Positions 25,851 to 34,890 of a stretch of 64,000 nt of DNA are shown piece by piece. Made by a program: the position numbers and the translations under genes. Origin of the DNA: Biomaibacter acetigenes (GTDB lineage Bacteria; Bacillota; Thermosediminibacteria; Thermosediminibacterales; Tepidanaerobacteraceae); NCBI RefSeq assembly GCF_003691585.1, contig NZ_CP033169.1:3334312-3398311 (forward strand), written 5' to 3'. Position 1 is the stretch's first letter; each line of letters opens with the position of its first letter. The notes under the pieces are model-generated. The model did not search any database. It saw only the letters and a list, made by a program, of their open reading frames with translations, and had not been told where the DNA came from.

Positions 25851-25973
25851 AGCTAACAAAAACTTTTTTTCACAAAGTTCACTTTGTATAATTGATATTT
25901 TTTGTTCTGAGCACACTGCTCTTTCATTCTAACGATACTTTGAGGGCCTTCACCAAACCCCATTTATGTAAAT

Positions 25974-26657
25974 TTATAATTGCCTTATACATCTCATCAA
26001 CCTTTTTTCGTTTAAGACTATGATCTTTTGCCTGTCCATGTCTATGATGCCGTTTTTCTTCATGTCGCTCAAGACCCTGGTGACGGTCTCCCTGGAGGTG
26101 CCCACCAGGGCTGCCATCTCCTGGCGGGTGAAGGGCAGGTCCACTTCAATGCCGTTTGTGGTCCTGTGGCCGTAATCAAGGCAGATCTTGTGAAGCAAAC
26201 AGGCGGTCCTGTCGTAGGTATCCCTGAAGGCCAGGTTTTTTATCTGTTCCTGGGCCTCCCTAAGACGCCCCGCCATGACCTTGATGATCTTCAAGGATAT
26301 CTGCAAGTTCTGGCTTATAAGCTTTTCAAGGTCACAATTTTTTATAAACCCTACTACGGAGTCTTCCACAGCCTCGGCGCTGGCTGGATAGGAGCCACCG
26401 CCCAGAAGCACGGCTTCCGCGAAAACATCACCCTCCTGGAAGATGTGGAGTATGTATTCCCGCCCTTCCTCATCCGACTTGTATATTTTAATCTTACCGG
26501 ATTTGATGAAATATACCGCCTCTCCTGGATCACCTTCCTGGAAAATCACCACACCTTTTCTATATCTCGCCGCCTGCACCAATTCTTTGATTTTCCCCAG
26601 TTCCTCATTCGAAAGCCCCGAAAAAATGGGGATTTTTTTTAAAATATCCAGATCCAT
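25974..26657 (-). CDS. Crp/Fnr-family transcriptional regulator
   Basis: A 227-residue regulator with an N-terminal cyclic-nucleotide-binding-like beta barrel (about 10-125, including FQEGDPGEAVYFIKSGKIKI), a long dimer helix and a C-terminal helix-turn-helix with TRQEMAALVGTSRETVTRVL (about 178-197). The N-terminal cysteine cluster of FNR is missing; Cys residues in the barrel region and dimer helix are scattered. The effector is unknown. It is transcribed towards the second gntR/tct module and is separated from dnaB by 57 bases. Confidence 0.9.
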   Translation of the reverse strand: MDLDILKKIPIFSGLSNEELGKIKELVQAARYRKGVVIFQEGDPGEAVYFIKSGKIKIYKSDEEGREYILHIFQEGDVFAEAVLLGGGSYPASAEAVEDSVVGFIKNCDLEKLISQNLQISLKIIKVMAGRLREAQEQIKNLAFRDTYDRTACLLHKICLDYGHRTTNGIEVDLPFTRQEMAALVGTSRETVTRVLSDMKKNGIIDMDRQKIIVLNEKRLMRCIRQL

Positions 26658-26714
26658 AATATTACTTTCAAAGCACCTCCCTTCTTGAGGTCAGAGTTTT
26701 GAATTAATTATCGT

Positions 26715-28055
26715 TTAGCCGGCCTGGCTCTGGCGAAATCTTTCAATACTTGCAAATTTTGTAAATTTCGATAGCCATACTAGCTCTACAACACCGGTGG
26801 GGCCATTTCTTTGCTTTGCTATGATGACTTCCGCAATGTTCTTTTTCTCGGTGTCGGGGTTGTAGTAATCATCCCTGTATAAAAAGGCTACCACATCGGA
26901 GTCCTGTTCCTGGCTTCCGGATTCCCGTAAATCACTCAGGATAGGGCGATGGTCCGACCTTATCTCCGGCGCCCTGGAAAGCTGGGACAGGGCCACCACC
27001 GGCACGGACAGTTCCCTGGCCAGGGCCTTCAAGGACCTGGATATATCGGATATTTCCTGCTGGCGGTTCTCGGAGTTGCCCTTTCCGGACATGAGCTGGA
27101 GATAGTCTATCATAATGAGGCCCAGGCCCTTTTCAGCCTTGAGCCTTCGAGCCTTGGCCCTGAGTTCCAGGGAAGTGATGCCCGGCGTGTCGTCGATGAA
27201 TATGGGAGCCTGGGAAAGCGGCCCCATGGCCTTTGCCAGGCGAGGCCAGTCATCTTCTTCCAACCTCCCGGTGCGGAGTCTGTGGCTGTCCACATTTGAC
27301 TCGGAGCACAATAGTCTCTGCACCAGCTGCTCTTTTGACATTTCGAGGCTGAAAATTGCCACAGGAATTTTATATCTTATAGCAGCATTGGCAGCAATGT
27401 TGAGGGCAAATGATGTTTTACCCATGCTGGGCCTGGCGGCTATGAGTATCAGGTCCGATGGCTGCAAGCCTGAAGTCATTTCATCCAGGTCGGGAAAGCC
27501 CGTAGGCACGCCTGTAATGCCCCCCTCGGAATTGTAAAGTTCTTCTATGCGTTCAAAGGTTTCCAGCAATATGTCCTTGATATGGTAAAAATTTTCTACC
27601 CGTCTTTTCTGCACAATCTCAAAAATCATACGCTCGGCTTCATCCAGTACCTGTTCCGCATCTTCTCTTGAATCATAAGCCATGGACATAATCTGGGAGG
27701 ATGTACTGATGAGCCGGCGCAGCAGCGCTTTTTCCTCAACAATGCTGCAATAATAGGCTATGTTTGCCGCGGTAGGAACGGTTTCGGTAAGGGTGGTAAG
27801 ATAGGTTATTCCGCCTATCTGCTCCAGCAGTTTCTTTGAACGAAGGGCTTCGGAAACGGTAATCAGGTCTACAGGCTCGCGGTTTTCGTTGAGTTCTACC
27901 AGCACTTCAAATATCTTGCGGTGGGATTCCTTATAAAAGTCTTCGCTTTTCAAGCGCTCTGCCGCTACAAATATAGCGTCTTTTGAAAGCAGCATGGAAC
28001 CCAGCACCGACTGTTCTGCTTCCAGGCTGTATGGAGGAACTTTCAGGTTATCCAT
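26715..28055 (-). CDS. dnaB: Replicative DNA helicase
   Basis: A 446-residue DnaB/DnaC-type hexameric helicase that unwinds the fork. The N-terminal domain opens with VPPYSLEAEQSVLGSML; the RecA-like domain has the Walker A motif ARPSMGKTS, Walker B LIMIDYLQLM and the arginine-rich DLRESGSQEQDSDVVAFLYR. It lies four bases after rplI and is last in the rpsF-ssb-rpsR-yybS-gdpP-rplI-dnaB block. Confidence 0.97.
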   Translation of the reverse strand: MDNLKVPPYSLEAEQSVLGSMLLSKDAIFVAAERLKSEDFYKESHRKIFEVLVELNENREPVDLITVSEALRSKKLLEQIGGITYLTTLTETVPTAANIAYYCSIVEEKALLRRLISTSSQIMSMAYDSREDAEQVLDEAERMIFEIVQKRRVENFYHIKDILLETFERIEELYNSEGGITGVPTGFPDLDEMTSGLQPSDLILIAARPSMGKTSFALNIAANAAIRYKIPVAIFSLEMSKEQLVQRLLCSESNVDSHRLRTGRLEEDDWPRLAKAMGPLSQAPIFIDDTPGITSLELRAKARRLKAEKGLGLIMIDYLQLMSGKGNSENRQQEISDISRSLKALARELSVPVVALSQLSRAPEIRSDHRPILSDLRESGSQEQDSDVVAFLYRDDYYNPDTEKKNIAEVIIAKQRNGPTGVVELVWLSKFTKFASIERFRQSQAG

Positions 28056-28059
28056 GGAA

Positions 28060-28506
28060 TCACCCTTCTACTATTTTGATTAATATTTTGGTTTCCACCT
28101 CGGGCGCAAGCTTTATGGTGACCTCATAGTCCCCCACTGATTTTATGGGGCTTGAAAGCTCTATCTTTCTCTTGTCGACATCCATGTTGTACTGCTTTTT
28201 CAGAGCATCCGAAATATCCCTGGAAGTAATGGAACCGAAAAGCTTGCCCTGCTCACCGGCCTTGACCTTCAGCGTCAAATGGGTTTTGGACAGCATTTCA
28301 GCCTGTTCCATGGCCATCTGCTTTTCTTTTTGCCTCTTTCTTTCCTGGGCTTTCTTTTCCTGTTCCAGCTGCTTTAAACTCGATTCGGTGGCTTCTGCCG
28401 CCAGTTTCCTGGGTAGGAGATAATTTCTGGCATACCCTTCGGCGACATTGACCACCTCGCCTTTTTGGCCTATATCCTTTACATCTTTTAGCAGTATAAC
28501 CTTCAT
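28060..28506 (-). CDS. rplI: Large ribosomal subunit protein bL9
   Basis: A 148-residue L9 of usual length. The N-terminal RNA-binding domain has [19 protein letters not shown] and [13 protein letters not shown]; a long charged helix (about 42-75) connects to the C-terminal domain starting at [13 protein letters not shown]. Its start overlaps the gdpP stop by four bases (ATGA), so translation is coupled. Confidence 0.97.
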   Translation of the reverse strand: MKVILLKDVKDIGQKGEVVNVAEGYARNYLLPRKLAAEATESSLKQLEQEKKAQERKRQKEKQMAMEQAEMLSKTHLTLKVKAGEQGKLFGSITSRDISDALKKQYNMDVDKRKIELSSPIKSVGDYEVTIKLAPEVETKILIKIVEG

Positions 28507-30485
28507 GTAGTCTCACCTTCTTTAAAATACTCGGAAATTGCGGTTTTTAATTTCTCCACGGCCTCTTCAAGGTCTGTATCCTTCAACTGGGCGCCGGCTA
28601 CGGTCAAGTGACCGCCTCCACCCAGTTTCTCCAGCACCTTCTGTACATTCACATTTCCCAGAGACCTTGCACTGATAGATATACCATCATCGGTGGGCAC
28701 CAGCACAAAGGACGCATATATGCCCTTTATTTCCAGAAGGCTGTTGGCAGCCTGGGCAGCAGAGAGGGATGGGTTTTTGGGTTTTTCCAGATAATAGGAT
28801 ACGGCTATGTGTTCAAACATCTGCTCTGCCCTTTTTACCACTTCAGCCCGGGCGTTTACTGTATCTATGTCCTCCTGGAACAACTTATAAACCACGGTGG
28901 GGTCTGCACCCACTCTTCTTAAGAAAGAGGCCGCCTCAAAAGTGCGCACACCGGTCTTAAAAGCAAAGTTTCTGGTGTCCACAACGATGCCCGAAAGCAG
29001 AGCGGTAGCTTCCAGGGGAGTTGGCTTTACTTCATCCCCCATGTATTCCAGCATTTCGGTCACCATCTCGCTGGTGGAAGAAGCATATGGCTCCAGATAT
29101 ACCAGGAAAGCCTTGTCAATAAATTCCTCGCCCCGCCGGTGATGGTCTACAACCACCACTTTTTCGGCTTTTTGGAGCACTTTCTGGGACAGGCAAAAAG
29201 AAGGCCTGTGGGTGTCCACCACCACTACAAGAGTTTTCCGCGTCATCTTTCCCAGAGCCTCTTCTTCTCTTATGAGGTATTTTTTCATGCTCTCGTCCTT
29301 TTGTAAAAGTTCCATGAGAGATTCCACCGAAGGACTCTGCTCGGGAGAAAGTATGAAGAAACCCTGTTTTCCAAGGCTTCTGGCTGCCGTCACAATACCT
29401 ATACCGGCACCCAGGGCATCCATATCAAGGAACACATGGCCCAGCACCAGTACCACATCCGACTCTTCTATGAGGTCTCTTAAGGCATGGGAAATCACTC
29501 TGGCCCTTACCCGACTGTATTTTTCCAATTCCTTGGTTTTGCCTCCAAAGAAGTGAGTTTTACCCTCTGCTTTCACAACTACCTGATCTCCACCCCGGCC
29601 CAGGCAAAGTTCCAGGGCATTTTGGGCGGTTCTGCTTATCTCCAACAACACATCCTGGCCGTAGGCGACTCCGATGCTCAAAGTTACAGGCATGGCAGGC
29701 CCGACTTTAATTTCCTTTATTTCCTCCAGGATAGAGAACTTACCTTCCTGTGCCCGATTGAACTCTTTGAGGCTTAGTACTGCCAGGAACTTGTCACTCT
29801 CATATTTTTTTAAAAATCCGTTGAAACCCTGCACCCATTGCGCTATTGTTTTATCTATCCTGGCGAGGATTTCCGGTCGATTTTCGTCGGGGCAAATGGC
29901 CATCACTTCATCAAAGTTATCTACCTGGATATAACCTACGACTATCTTTTCTTCATTGAGCCTCTTTTTATGCTCAAAAAGTTCCGTCATGTCCCTGAAA
30001 AACAGCGCCCGAAACTTTTGATTTCGCATTTTGTCGCTTTTTTCAAGTGATTTGCTGGTAATAAAATAAACTCGGTCCTTTAATTTTATCTGGGTCTCGC
30101 CCTGGTCGGACATATCTTCCAGAGGGATTTCCGGCACGAGATCGTGCAGCAGATTGCTGGCTCTCCTGACATTTTCAAAAAGGGAAGAAAAGGTCTTGTT
30201 TTCCCAGTAGATGTTATTTCTTTCATCTATGATAACTACAGGTTCCGGTAGGTTATTAAAAATCTCCCTCCAAAATATCTGTGCGGGGGATACCTCATGG
30301 CTCAAAATCCCCGGCCACTCCGGTTTTTTACCTTTCATCCGCTCCAGTATGTAAAATATAAGTGGAATGAAAACCAAAAGCAGGGCGACCGCCACTTTCG
30401 GGTTAGTAAAAATAAAAACCGTTATTTCGATGGCAAGTATTATAACACTTATCCACAGGATATTTATATCACCATGACCTGACAA
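28503..30485 (-). CDS. gdpP: Cyclic-di-AMP phosphodiesterase GdpP (YybT)
   Basis: A 660-residue membrane phosphodiesterase that hydrolyses cyclic di-AMP. Order: two N-terminal spans (about 8-28 and 31-47), a degenerate PAS domain (about 75-165), a degenerate GGDEF domain (about 175-300), then DHH ([10 protein letters not shown] about 348-357; VVVDHHRRG about 420-428) and DHHA1 with [12 protein letters not shown] near 625. The catalytic DHH and GGGH motifs are intact. It lies between yybS and rplI, as in Bacillus. Confidence 0.95.
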   Translation of the reverse strand: MSGHGDINILWISVIILAIEITVFIFTNPKVAVALLLVFIPLIFYILERMKGKKPEWPGILSHEVSPAQIFWREIFNNLPEPVVIIDERNNIYWENKTFSSLFENVRRASNLLHDLVPEIPLEDMSDQGETQIKLKDRVYFITSKSLEKSDKMRNQKFRALFFRDMTELFEHKKRLNEEKIVVGYIQVDNFDEVMAICPDENRPEILARIDKTIAQWVQGFNGFLKKYESDKFLAVLSLKEFNRAQEGKFSILEEIKEIKVGPAMPVTLSIGVAYGQDVLLEISRTAQNALELCLGRGGDQVVVKAEGKTHFFGGKTKELEKYSRVRARVISHALRDLIEESDVVLVLGHVFLDMDALGAGIGIVTAARSLGKQGFFILSPEQSPSVESLMELLQKDESMKKYLIREEEALGKMTRKTLVVVVDTHRPSFCLSQKVLQKAEKVVVVDHHRRGEEFIDKAFLVYLEPYASSTSEMVTEMLEYMGDEVKPTPLEATALLSGIVVDTRNFAFKTGVRTFEAASFLRRVGADPTVVYKLFQEDIDTVNARAEVVKRAEQMFEHIAVSYYLEKPKNPSLSAAQAANSLLEIKGIYASFVLVPTDDGISISARSLGNVNVQKVLEKLGGGGHLTVAGAQLKDTDLEEAVEKLKTAISEYFKEGETT

Positions 30486-30516
30486 TCTTTATACCTCCCA
30501 CCGCACGGTGTTAAAG

Positions 30517-31458
30517 CTATATGTGGCGGAAATTGAACAGAATATCGAACAGCCCTGCCCATAACACTATCTGGGATATCAGCGGATTGAAAAATACCAG
30601 GAATATGAATAAAACCCGCAGGATTTTCGCTAGATTAAAGCGGCCCATGTAGTAAGTCACCAGAGAAAGCCCTTCTATCAAAAAGCTAAATCCGAATATC
30701 AGCTGAAGGTTTATGCCGATGGATTTTAAAACTCCCGCAGGCCAGTAATATTCCAGGAGGTTCATGAGCACCCCCAGGAGGAAGAAAAATACGGTGTAAT
30801 CCGGAAGCTTCCACAGCCAGAAAGGAGTAAAATCCTCCAGTTTCTGCCCCAGACGGGAAAGTATCAGCTTAGTCACCTGATAGTTCAGAAAGGCCGATAC
30901 CACCGATGACATGACCAGCAGTGCGGGAATGGCCAGAGTGAAGAAATCAAGAAGTTTTCCATAGCTATCCACAATCTGTTTTACGGTTTCGGGGCTAACA
31001 CCCATGTTTTTATACATATTCCCCACCAGGGCTATGGAGTCCTTCATGGCAGATAACTCCATCTTCATGGGGTTGAAACCCATTATGTAGATGGTCATGA
31101 CAATAAGGGCTACTTCGGACACGAGAGAAGCCGCACTGCCTATAAAAAGCACCTTATAAGGGCTGTATTTTCTTCTAATGGCCCATCCCATAACTACTCC
31201 CAACAGCCCGAAACCCAATACCACGTTGAAGGCCTGGGCAGGTCCCTGAAACATGGCCACCGCTATTCCCGCCACCGCGGTGGAAAGGATGCTGGTTCTA
31301 AGTCCGTGCCTTATCCCCAGAATAACAATGGGAACAGGCCAGATTAGACTTGCAAATATGCCCAGAACCGGCACATAAAGGGCAATGATGCTGATAATGA
31401 TGGTTATAGCGGAGAGCATGGCCCCCTCTACCATGGATCTGGTGTTCGCAGGTCCCAT
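30517..31458 (-). CDS. YybS-like DUF2232 membrane protein
   Basis: A 313-residue membrane protein with about eight spans, matching DUF2232/YybS by sequence character (GAMLSAITIIISIIALY, WPVPIVILGIRHGLRTSIL) and by its fixed place between rpsR and gdpP. Some relatives resemble ECF-transporter substrate subunits. Function is unknown; linkage to gdpP suggests a role in envelope or c-di-AMP homeostasis, which is inference. Confidence 0.85.
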   Translation of the reverse strand: MGPANTRSMVEGAMLSAITIIISIIALYVPVLGIFASLIWPVPIVILGIRHGLRTSILSTAVAGIAVAMFQGPAQAFNVVLGFGLLGVVMGWAIRRKYSPYKVLFIGSAASLVSEVALIVMTIYIMGFNPMKMELSAMKDSIALVGNMYKNMGVSPETVKQIVDSYGKLLDFFTLAIPALLVMSSVVSAFLNYQVTKLILSRLGQKLEDFTPFWLWKLPDYTVFFFLLGVLMNLLEYYWPAGVLKSIGINLQLIFGFSFLIEGLSLVTYYMGRFNLAKILRVLFIFLVFFNPLISQIVLWAGLFDILFNFRHI

Positions 31459-31478
31459 TTAGCCTCCTCCTTTTGCTT

Positions 31479-31505
31479 AAAAAAAGAGAGGGAAGACCCC
31501 TCTCT
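31479..31505 (-). terminator. Terminator/attenuator after rpsR
   Basis: Minus-strand stem AGAGAGGG/CCCTCTCT with a short loop followed by seven T. It overlaps the rpsR stop codon and precedes yybS, so it likely separates ribosomal-protein expression from the downstream yybS-gdpP-rplI-dnaB genes. Confidence 0.8.
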
Positions 31506-31749
31506 ATTCTGCGGTAAATGGCAGCAGGGCAATGTTTCTCGCCCTTTTAATGGCCGTGGTAAGCTGTCTTTGATGCTTTGCACAATTGCCGGTGATACGA
31601 CGGGGCAGGATCTTGCCTCGTTCTGTTATGAACTTTCTCAGGCGATTGTACTCTTTATAGTCGATGGATTCTACCTTATCCATGCAAAAACTGCATACCT
31701 TTTTCTTTTTAACCTTTTTTTGCTTCAGTCCGCCTTCAGTTTTCATCAA
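31504..31749 (-). CDS. rpsR: Small ribosomal subunit protein bS18
   Basis: An 81-residue S18 with the conserved core [34 protein letters not shown] split over residues about 45-79. The N-terminus has an extra Lys-rich segment and CSFCMDK, so this is a zinc-type (C+) form in part. Its start overlaps the ssb stop. Confidence 0.97.
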   Translation of the reverse strand: MMKTEGGLKQKKVKKKKVCSFCMDKVESIDYKEYNRLRKFITERGKILPRRITGNCAKHQRQLTTAIKRARNIALLPFTAE

Positions 31750-32168
31750 AATGGCACCTCATTTCCTCCAATATCATCATTTCCGCTGTCGAAATCCATA
31801 TTCACATCTATGCTATCAAACTCAGGTTCCGCGCTTGTCTTTGGCCTATCCAGAAACTTGACCTCATCGGCCACCACTTCCGTTACGGATCGGCGCTGTC
31901 CCTCCGGGGTATCGTAGGATCTCACCTGGAGCCTCCCGGAGACCGCCACCTGCCTGCCCTTTTTAAGGTTGTTGGCACAGTTTTCGGCCAGTTTTCTCCA
32001 GACCACAATCCTGATGAAATCCGCTTCCCTTTCTCCTTTTTGATTCAAAAAAGGCCGGTCCACCGCCAGCGTAAAAGTGGCCACAGGCACGCTGTTGGCA
32101 GGTGTATACCGAAGTTCCGGGTCTCTTGTAAGCCTGCCTATCAAAATTACTTTGTTCAAGGCTTTCAC
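31746..32168 (-). CDS. ssb: Single-stranded DNA-binding protein
   Basis: A 140-residue SSB. The OB fold starts [20 protein letters not shown], followed by [21 protein letters not shown]. The acidic C-terminal tail ends [10 protein letters not shown], the usual protein-docking tip. It is translated between rpsF and rpsR, with overlap to rpsR. Confidence 0.97.
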   Translation of the reverse strand: MKALNKVILIGRLTRDPELRYTPANSVPVATFTLAVDRPFLNQKGEREADFIRIVVWRKLAENCANNLKKGRQVAVSGRLQVRSYDTPEGQRRSVTEVVADEVKFLDRPKTSAEPEFDSIDVNMDFDSGNDDIGGNEVPF

Positions 32169-32171
32169 CTC

Positions 32172-32459
32172 TTATTTCTCTTTTTTTACAATGAGGTATC
32201 TCATAAGCCCGCTGGTTATTTTGAAGACCCTCTCCAGGTCCCGGGCTGCATCGGGATTTGAGCTAAAGTTCATAAGGACATAGTAGCCCTCCCGGCGGTG
32301 ATTGATGGGATAGGCAAGCCTTCTCTTACCCCATTCGTCAATCTCCTGCACGCTGCCCCCTTTTTCTTCAATAACCCCTTTGAACTTGTCCACCAGCTGC
32401 TTTATAGCATCGGCTTCCAGTTCGGGATCAATGATGTAAAGGGTTTCGTAATCTCTCAT
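32172..32459 (-). CDS. rpsF: Small ribosomal subunit protein bS6
   Basis: A 95-residue S6, MRDYETLYIIDPELEAD with WGKRRLAYPINHRREGYYVL. I chose the ATG at 32459, with GGAGGTG upstream, because the preceding 29 in-frame codons are not part of the family. It leads the rpsF-ssb-rpsR operon, where S6:S18 autoregulation of the leader is known in relatives. Confidence 0.97.
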   Translation of the reverse strand: MRDYETLYIIDPELEADAIKQLVDKFKGVIEEKGGSVQEIDEWGKRRLAYPINHRREGYYVLMNFSSNPDAARDLERVFKITSGLMRYLIVKKEK

Positions 32460-32523
32460 TTTTTCACCTCCATGGACTTTCGGCCCCGGTGCTGCCGGAG
32501 CAGAGATGTTCGGACGTATTATA

Positions 32524-32739
32524 TCATTTATCGGGGGGTTTTTCAAGGTCCCCGGTTTGTTTGCGGCTCACTATTTTTTTGGCGGATTTTTCGAACTTGG
32601 GCCTGGGAATCATGACCTTTCTGCCGCAGCCCAGGCACTTTATGCCGAAATCCATACCCACACGCCAGATCTCCCATTCGTCACTGCCGCAGGGATGTTT
32701 CTTTTTCATTTTTACCACATCGCCTATGCAAAAGTTCAA
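32524..32739 (-). CDS. DUF951 small zinc-ribbon-like protein
   Basis: A 71-residue protein of the DUF951 family: a compact fold with HPCGSDEW and IKCLGCGRKVMIPR, giving three Cys that may bind zinc. The C-terminal 20 residues are Lys-rich. It overlaps the mscS-type gene end by four bases and precedes rpsF. DUF951 genes commonly sit beside mscS and rpsF in Firmicutes; function is unknown, with nucleic acid binding likely. Confidence 0.85.
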   Translation of the reverse strand: MNFCIGDVVKMKKKHPCGSDEWEIWRVGMDFGIKCLGCGRKVMIPRPKFEKSAKKIVSRKQTGDLEKPPDK

Positions 32740-33599
32740 GAGCTTCCATCCTCCTTTTCACTGCCCTTTTTTATATAGACCACCCTGGGGTAGGGGATTT
32801 CTATGCCTTCCTTTTCAAGCCTGACCTTTGCGGCCTTGCGAATCTCCCTCTCCACACTCCACTGCTGCATGGGAACGGTTTTGGCCAGAATGGTTACCAC
32901 CACCTCCGAAGGGCCCAGTTTGGTAACTCCCAGCACGCTGGGACCTTCCAGTATGTCCTCCCTTTTGTTTCTTATCTCTTTACATACATCCTCCAATACC
33001 GCCAGAGCTGCATCTATATCTTCCTCATAGGCTATGCTGACGTCTACCAGGGCCCGCATGGGACCCCGGGAGTGGTTGGTTACCCGGGTTATCTCCCCGT
33101 TGGGGATGATGTGGAGCTGGCCTCCGAAATCCCGGAGCCTGGTGCTTCTTATACCCAGGTCTTCCACAGTGCCGGCAACACCGGCGGCCTCCACATAGTC
33201 CCCTATACTGTACTGATCTTCAAAAATTATGAAAAAGCCCGATATGACATCTTTAACCAGGTTCTGGGCTCCAAAGCCCACCGCCAGGCCCCCGATGCCG
33301 GCAGCGGTCAGCAGCGATTTAGTATCTATACCCATGAGCTGTAACAGGTTTATAATAACCACAAAATAGGTCACATACCGGACTATACTTTTCAAAAGGC
33401 CTGTCAGTGTCCTTTTTTTATTTTCATTCATAGGTATTTTCCCGTCATTTTTTATTAAAAAGATGCGGTCTATAAAACCTTCGGAAAATTTTATGGCAAT
33501 ATATGCCAGAAAAATTATGGCCGCTGCCTTTGCCACAGGCACTGCAAAGGGTGGAAGCTTTGTCATAAAGTCTTTATAAGCCTGGATGATATCGTTCAT
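32736..33599 (-). CDS. MscS-family small-conductance mechanosensitive channel
   Basis: A 287-residue MscS homologue with three spans (about 20-40, 62-83, 92-115) and the pore-lining helix of Ala/Gly repeats in LLTAAGIGGLAVGFGAQNLVKDVISG (about 95-120). The beta domain shows FEDQYSIGDYVE and RDFGGQLHIIPNGEI. It protects cells against hypo-osmotic shock. It is co-transcribed with DUF951. Confidence 0.93.
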   Translation of the reverse strand: MNDIIQAYKDFMTKLPPFAVPVAKAAAIIFLAYIAIKFSEGFIDRIFLIKNDGKIPMNENKKRTLTGLLKSIVRYVTYFVVIINLLQLMGIDTKSLLTAAGIGGLAVGFGAQNLVKDVISGFFIIFEDQYSIGDYVEAAGVAGTVEDLGIRSTRLRDFGGQLHIIPNGEITRVTNHSRGPMRALVDVSIAYEEDIDAALAVLEDVCKEIRNKREDILEGPSVLGVTKLGPSEVVVTILAKTVPMQQWSVEREIRKAAKVRLEKEGIEIPYPRVVYIKKGSEKEDGSS

Positions 33600-33682
33600 A
33601 AAACCAGAACCTTTCCTCCAAAAGAATCTTTAGTCGCCGGCGCAGAGGTTTTCCTGCTCGCTTTGAGGTTCGCTACAAATCT

Positions 33683-34297
33683 TTATAAACATAAAGTTCT
33701 CTTTCCAGTGGTCTTCTCCACTATTTCGAACATGTTGGTGACCTTTCCCACCATAAGTTTTTCTTTAAGATGATAATAATCCAGGCATGTGCCGCAGGAC
33801 AGGATTTCCACGCCACTCTTTTCAAGTTCCTTCAGGGCTTCCAGAGATTCCGAGCCTTCGGTAGTGAGAAATACTCCGCTGTTTACGAAAAGCAAAGCAG
33901 AAGGCAGATGTGATGCTTCCCTGAGGGTATATAAGTAATTTTTTAAAAGAATTTTCCCCAATTCTACAGCCCCATTGCCCAGGGTATTTTGGGAAACAAG
34001 GATAACATAATCCTTATCCAACATCAAATGGGTGTTTTCATGCTTCATGCCATCCACAGCATGCTCCAAAGCGTTTTCACGCCGGCCCTTTTCTATGGTT
34101 ATCTCAAATCCCCCGTTCTTTTCCTCCACCAGGAACTCCAGATTCTGGCTCCTGGCCAGCTTTACCACATTGTCCCTGGATATTTCATTGTCCACGGCAG
34201 TGATCACCCGGCCGCTTTCCATGGAATCCAGCGCCTTTTTTGTCATGATGACAGGCTCCGGACACGCCTTACCTCGAGCATCCACAAAAACTTCCAT
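33683..34297 (-). CDS. yedF: YedF-like sulfurtransferase-family protein (SirA-like plus DsrE-like)
   Basis: A 204-residue protein. The N-terminal TusA/SirA-like domain has DARGKACPEPVIMTKKAL with the sulfur-accepting Cys; the C-terminal DsrE-like domain has SCGTCLDYYHLKEKL near 150-170. This matches the YedF family linked to selenium metabolism in some bacteria. The ATG at 34297 follows GGAGGTT; the longer upstream frame has no family support. It is 14 bases after a cvpA gene. Selenium function is by family name only. Confidence 0.85.
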   Translation of the reverse strand: MEVFVDARGKACPEPVIMTKKALDSMESGRVITAVDNEISRDNVVKLARSQNLEFLVEEKNGGFEITIEKGRRENALEHAVDGMKHENTHLMLDKDYVILVSQNTLGNGAVELGKILLKNYLYTLREASHLPSALLFVNSGVFLTTEGSESLEALKELEKSGVEILSCGTCLDYYHLKEKLMVGKVTNMFEIVEKTTGKRTLCL

Positions 34298-34311
34298 ATA
34301 TATAACCTCCA

Positions 34312-34884
34312 CTATATTAATTTTACCACAACCGGTGTTATAAAGTCCAAAAATTTCAAGTGCATCAATATATACGAACCGTTCAGGCCTCTTGTCAGCC
34401 AGCCTGCAGGCCATGCCATCAAAAAAGGCGACAGCACCGCATATATAAGGGCAACCCACAGGGCGGACCGGGCCAGGCCAAACCCAAGCCCCAGCAGCCG
34501 GTTTGCGGCAGTGAGGTTTGTAAGTTTGACAAGGCCATCAAGAAAAAAGGCGGGAATCAAAAACACCAGCTGAACCCCTGCAAATATTACGAAAAATCCT
34601 ATAGCCCCCAGGGCCATATCGACAATGTGGCTCAGGCCCACGGCTCCCACGGATTCCATCCCTGTTCCGGAGGCCCGGGGCATATTAAGCATGGCGCTCA
34701 GGGCTGATTCCACCGCAAAGTGGGCTTTCAAAAAGTCCACCACCAGATCGCGGTAGAAAATCCCCACATAAAGAGCCACTATCACTCCCGCCATCTTGAA
34801 TGCCGAAAGTATCAAGCCCTTCGAAAAGCCTTCGATGGCACTTTTTAAAAAAATTATCAGCAGAAATATATCAATCCAGTTCAT
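34312..34884 (-). CDS. CvpA-family membrane protein
   Basis: A 190-residue protein opening MNWIDIFLLIIFLKSAIEGFSKGLI, typical of CvpA/colicin V production proteins, with four spans. A longer-than-usual loop (about 55-75) lies between spans 2 and 3. Function in envelope homeostasis is known only in outline. It sits between yedF and a beta-propeller-like protein. Confidence 0.82.
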   Translation of the reverse strand: MNWIDIFLLIIFLKSAIEGFSKGLILSAFKMAGVIVALYVGIFYRDLVVDFLKAHFAVESALSAMLNMPRASGTGMESVGAVGLSHIVDMALGAIGFFVIFAGVQLVFLIPAFFLDGLVKLTNLTAANRLLGLGFGLARSALWVALIYAVLSPFLMAWPAGWLTRGLNGSYILMHLKFLDFITPVVVKLI

Positions 34885-34890
34885 AAAACC

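Noticed and set aside
30452..30460. DnaA-box-like TTATCCACA
   Set aside because: A single copy inside gdpP, far from the predicted origin and without neighbours, is expected by chance.
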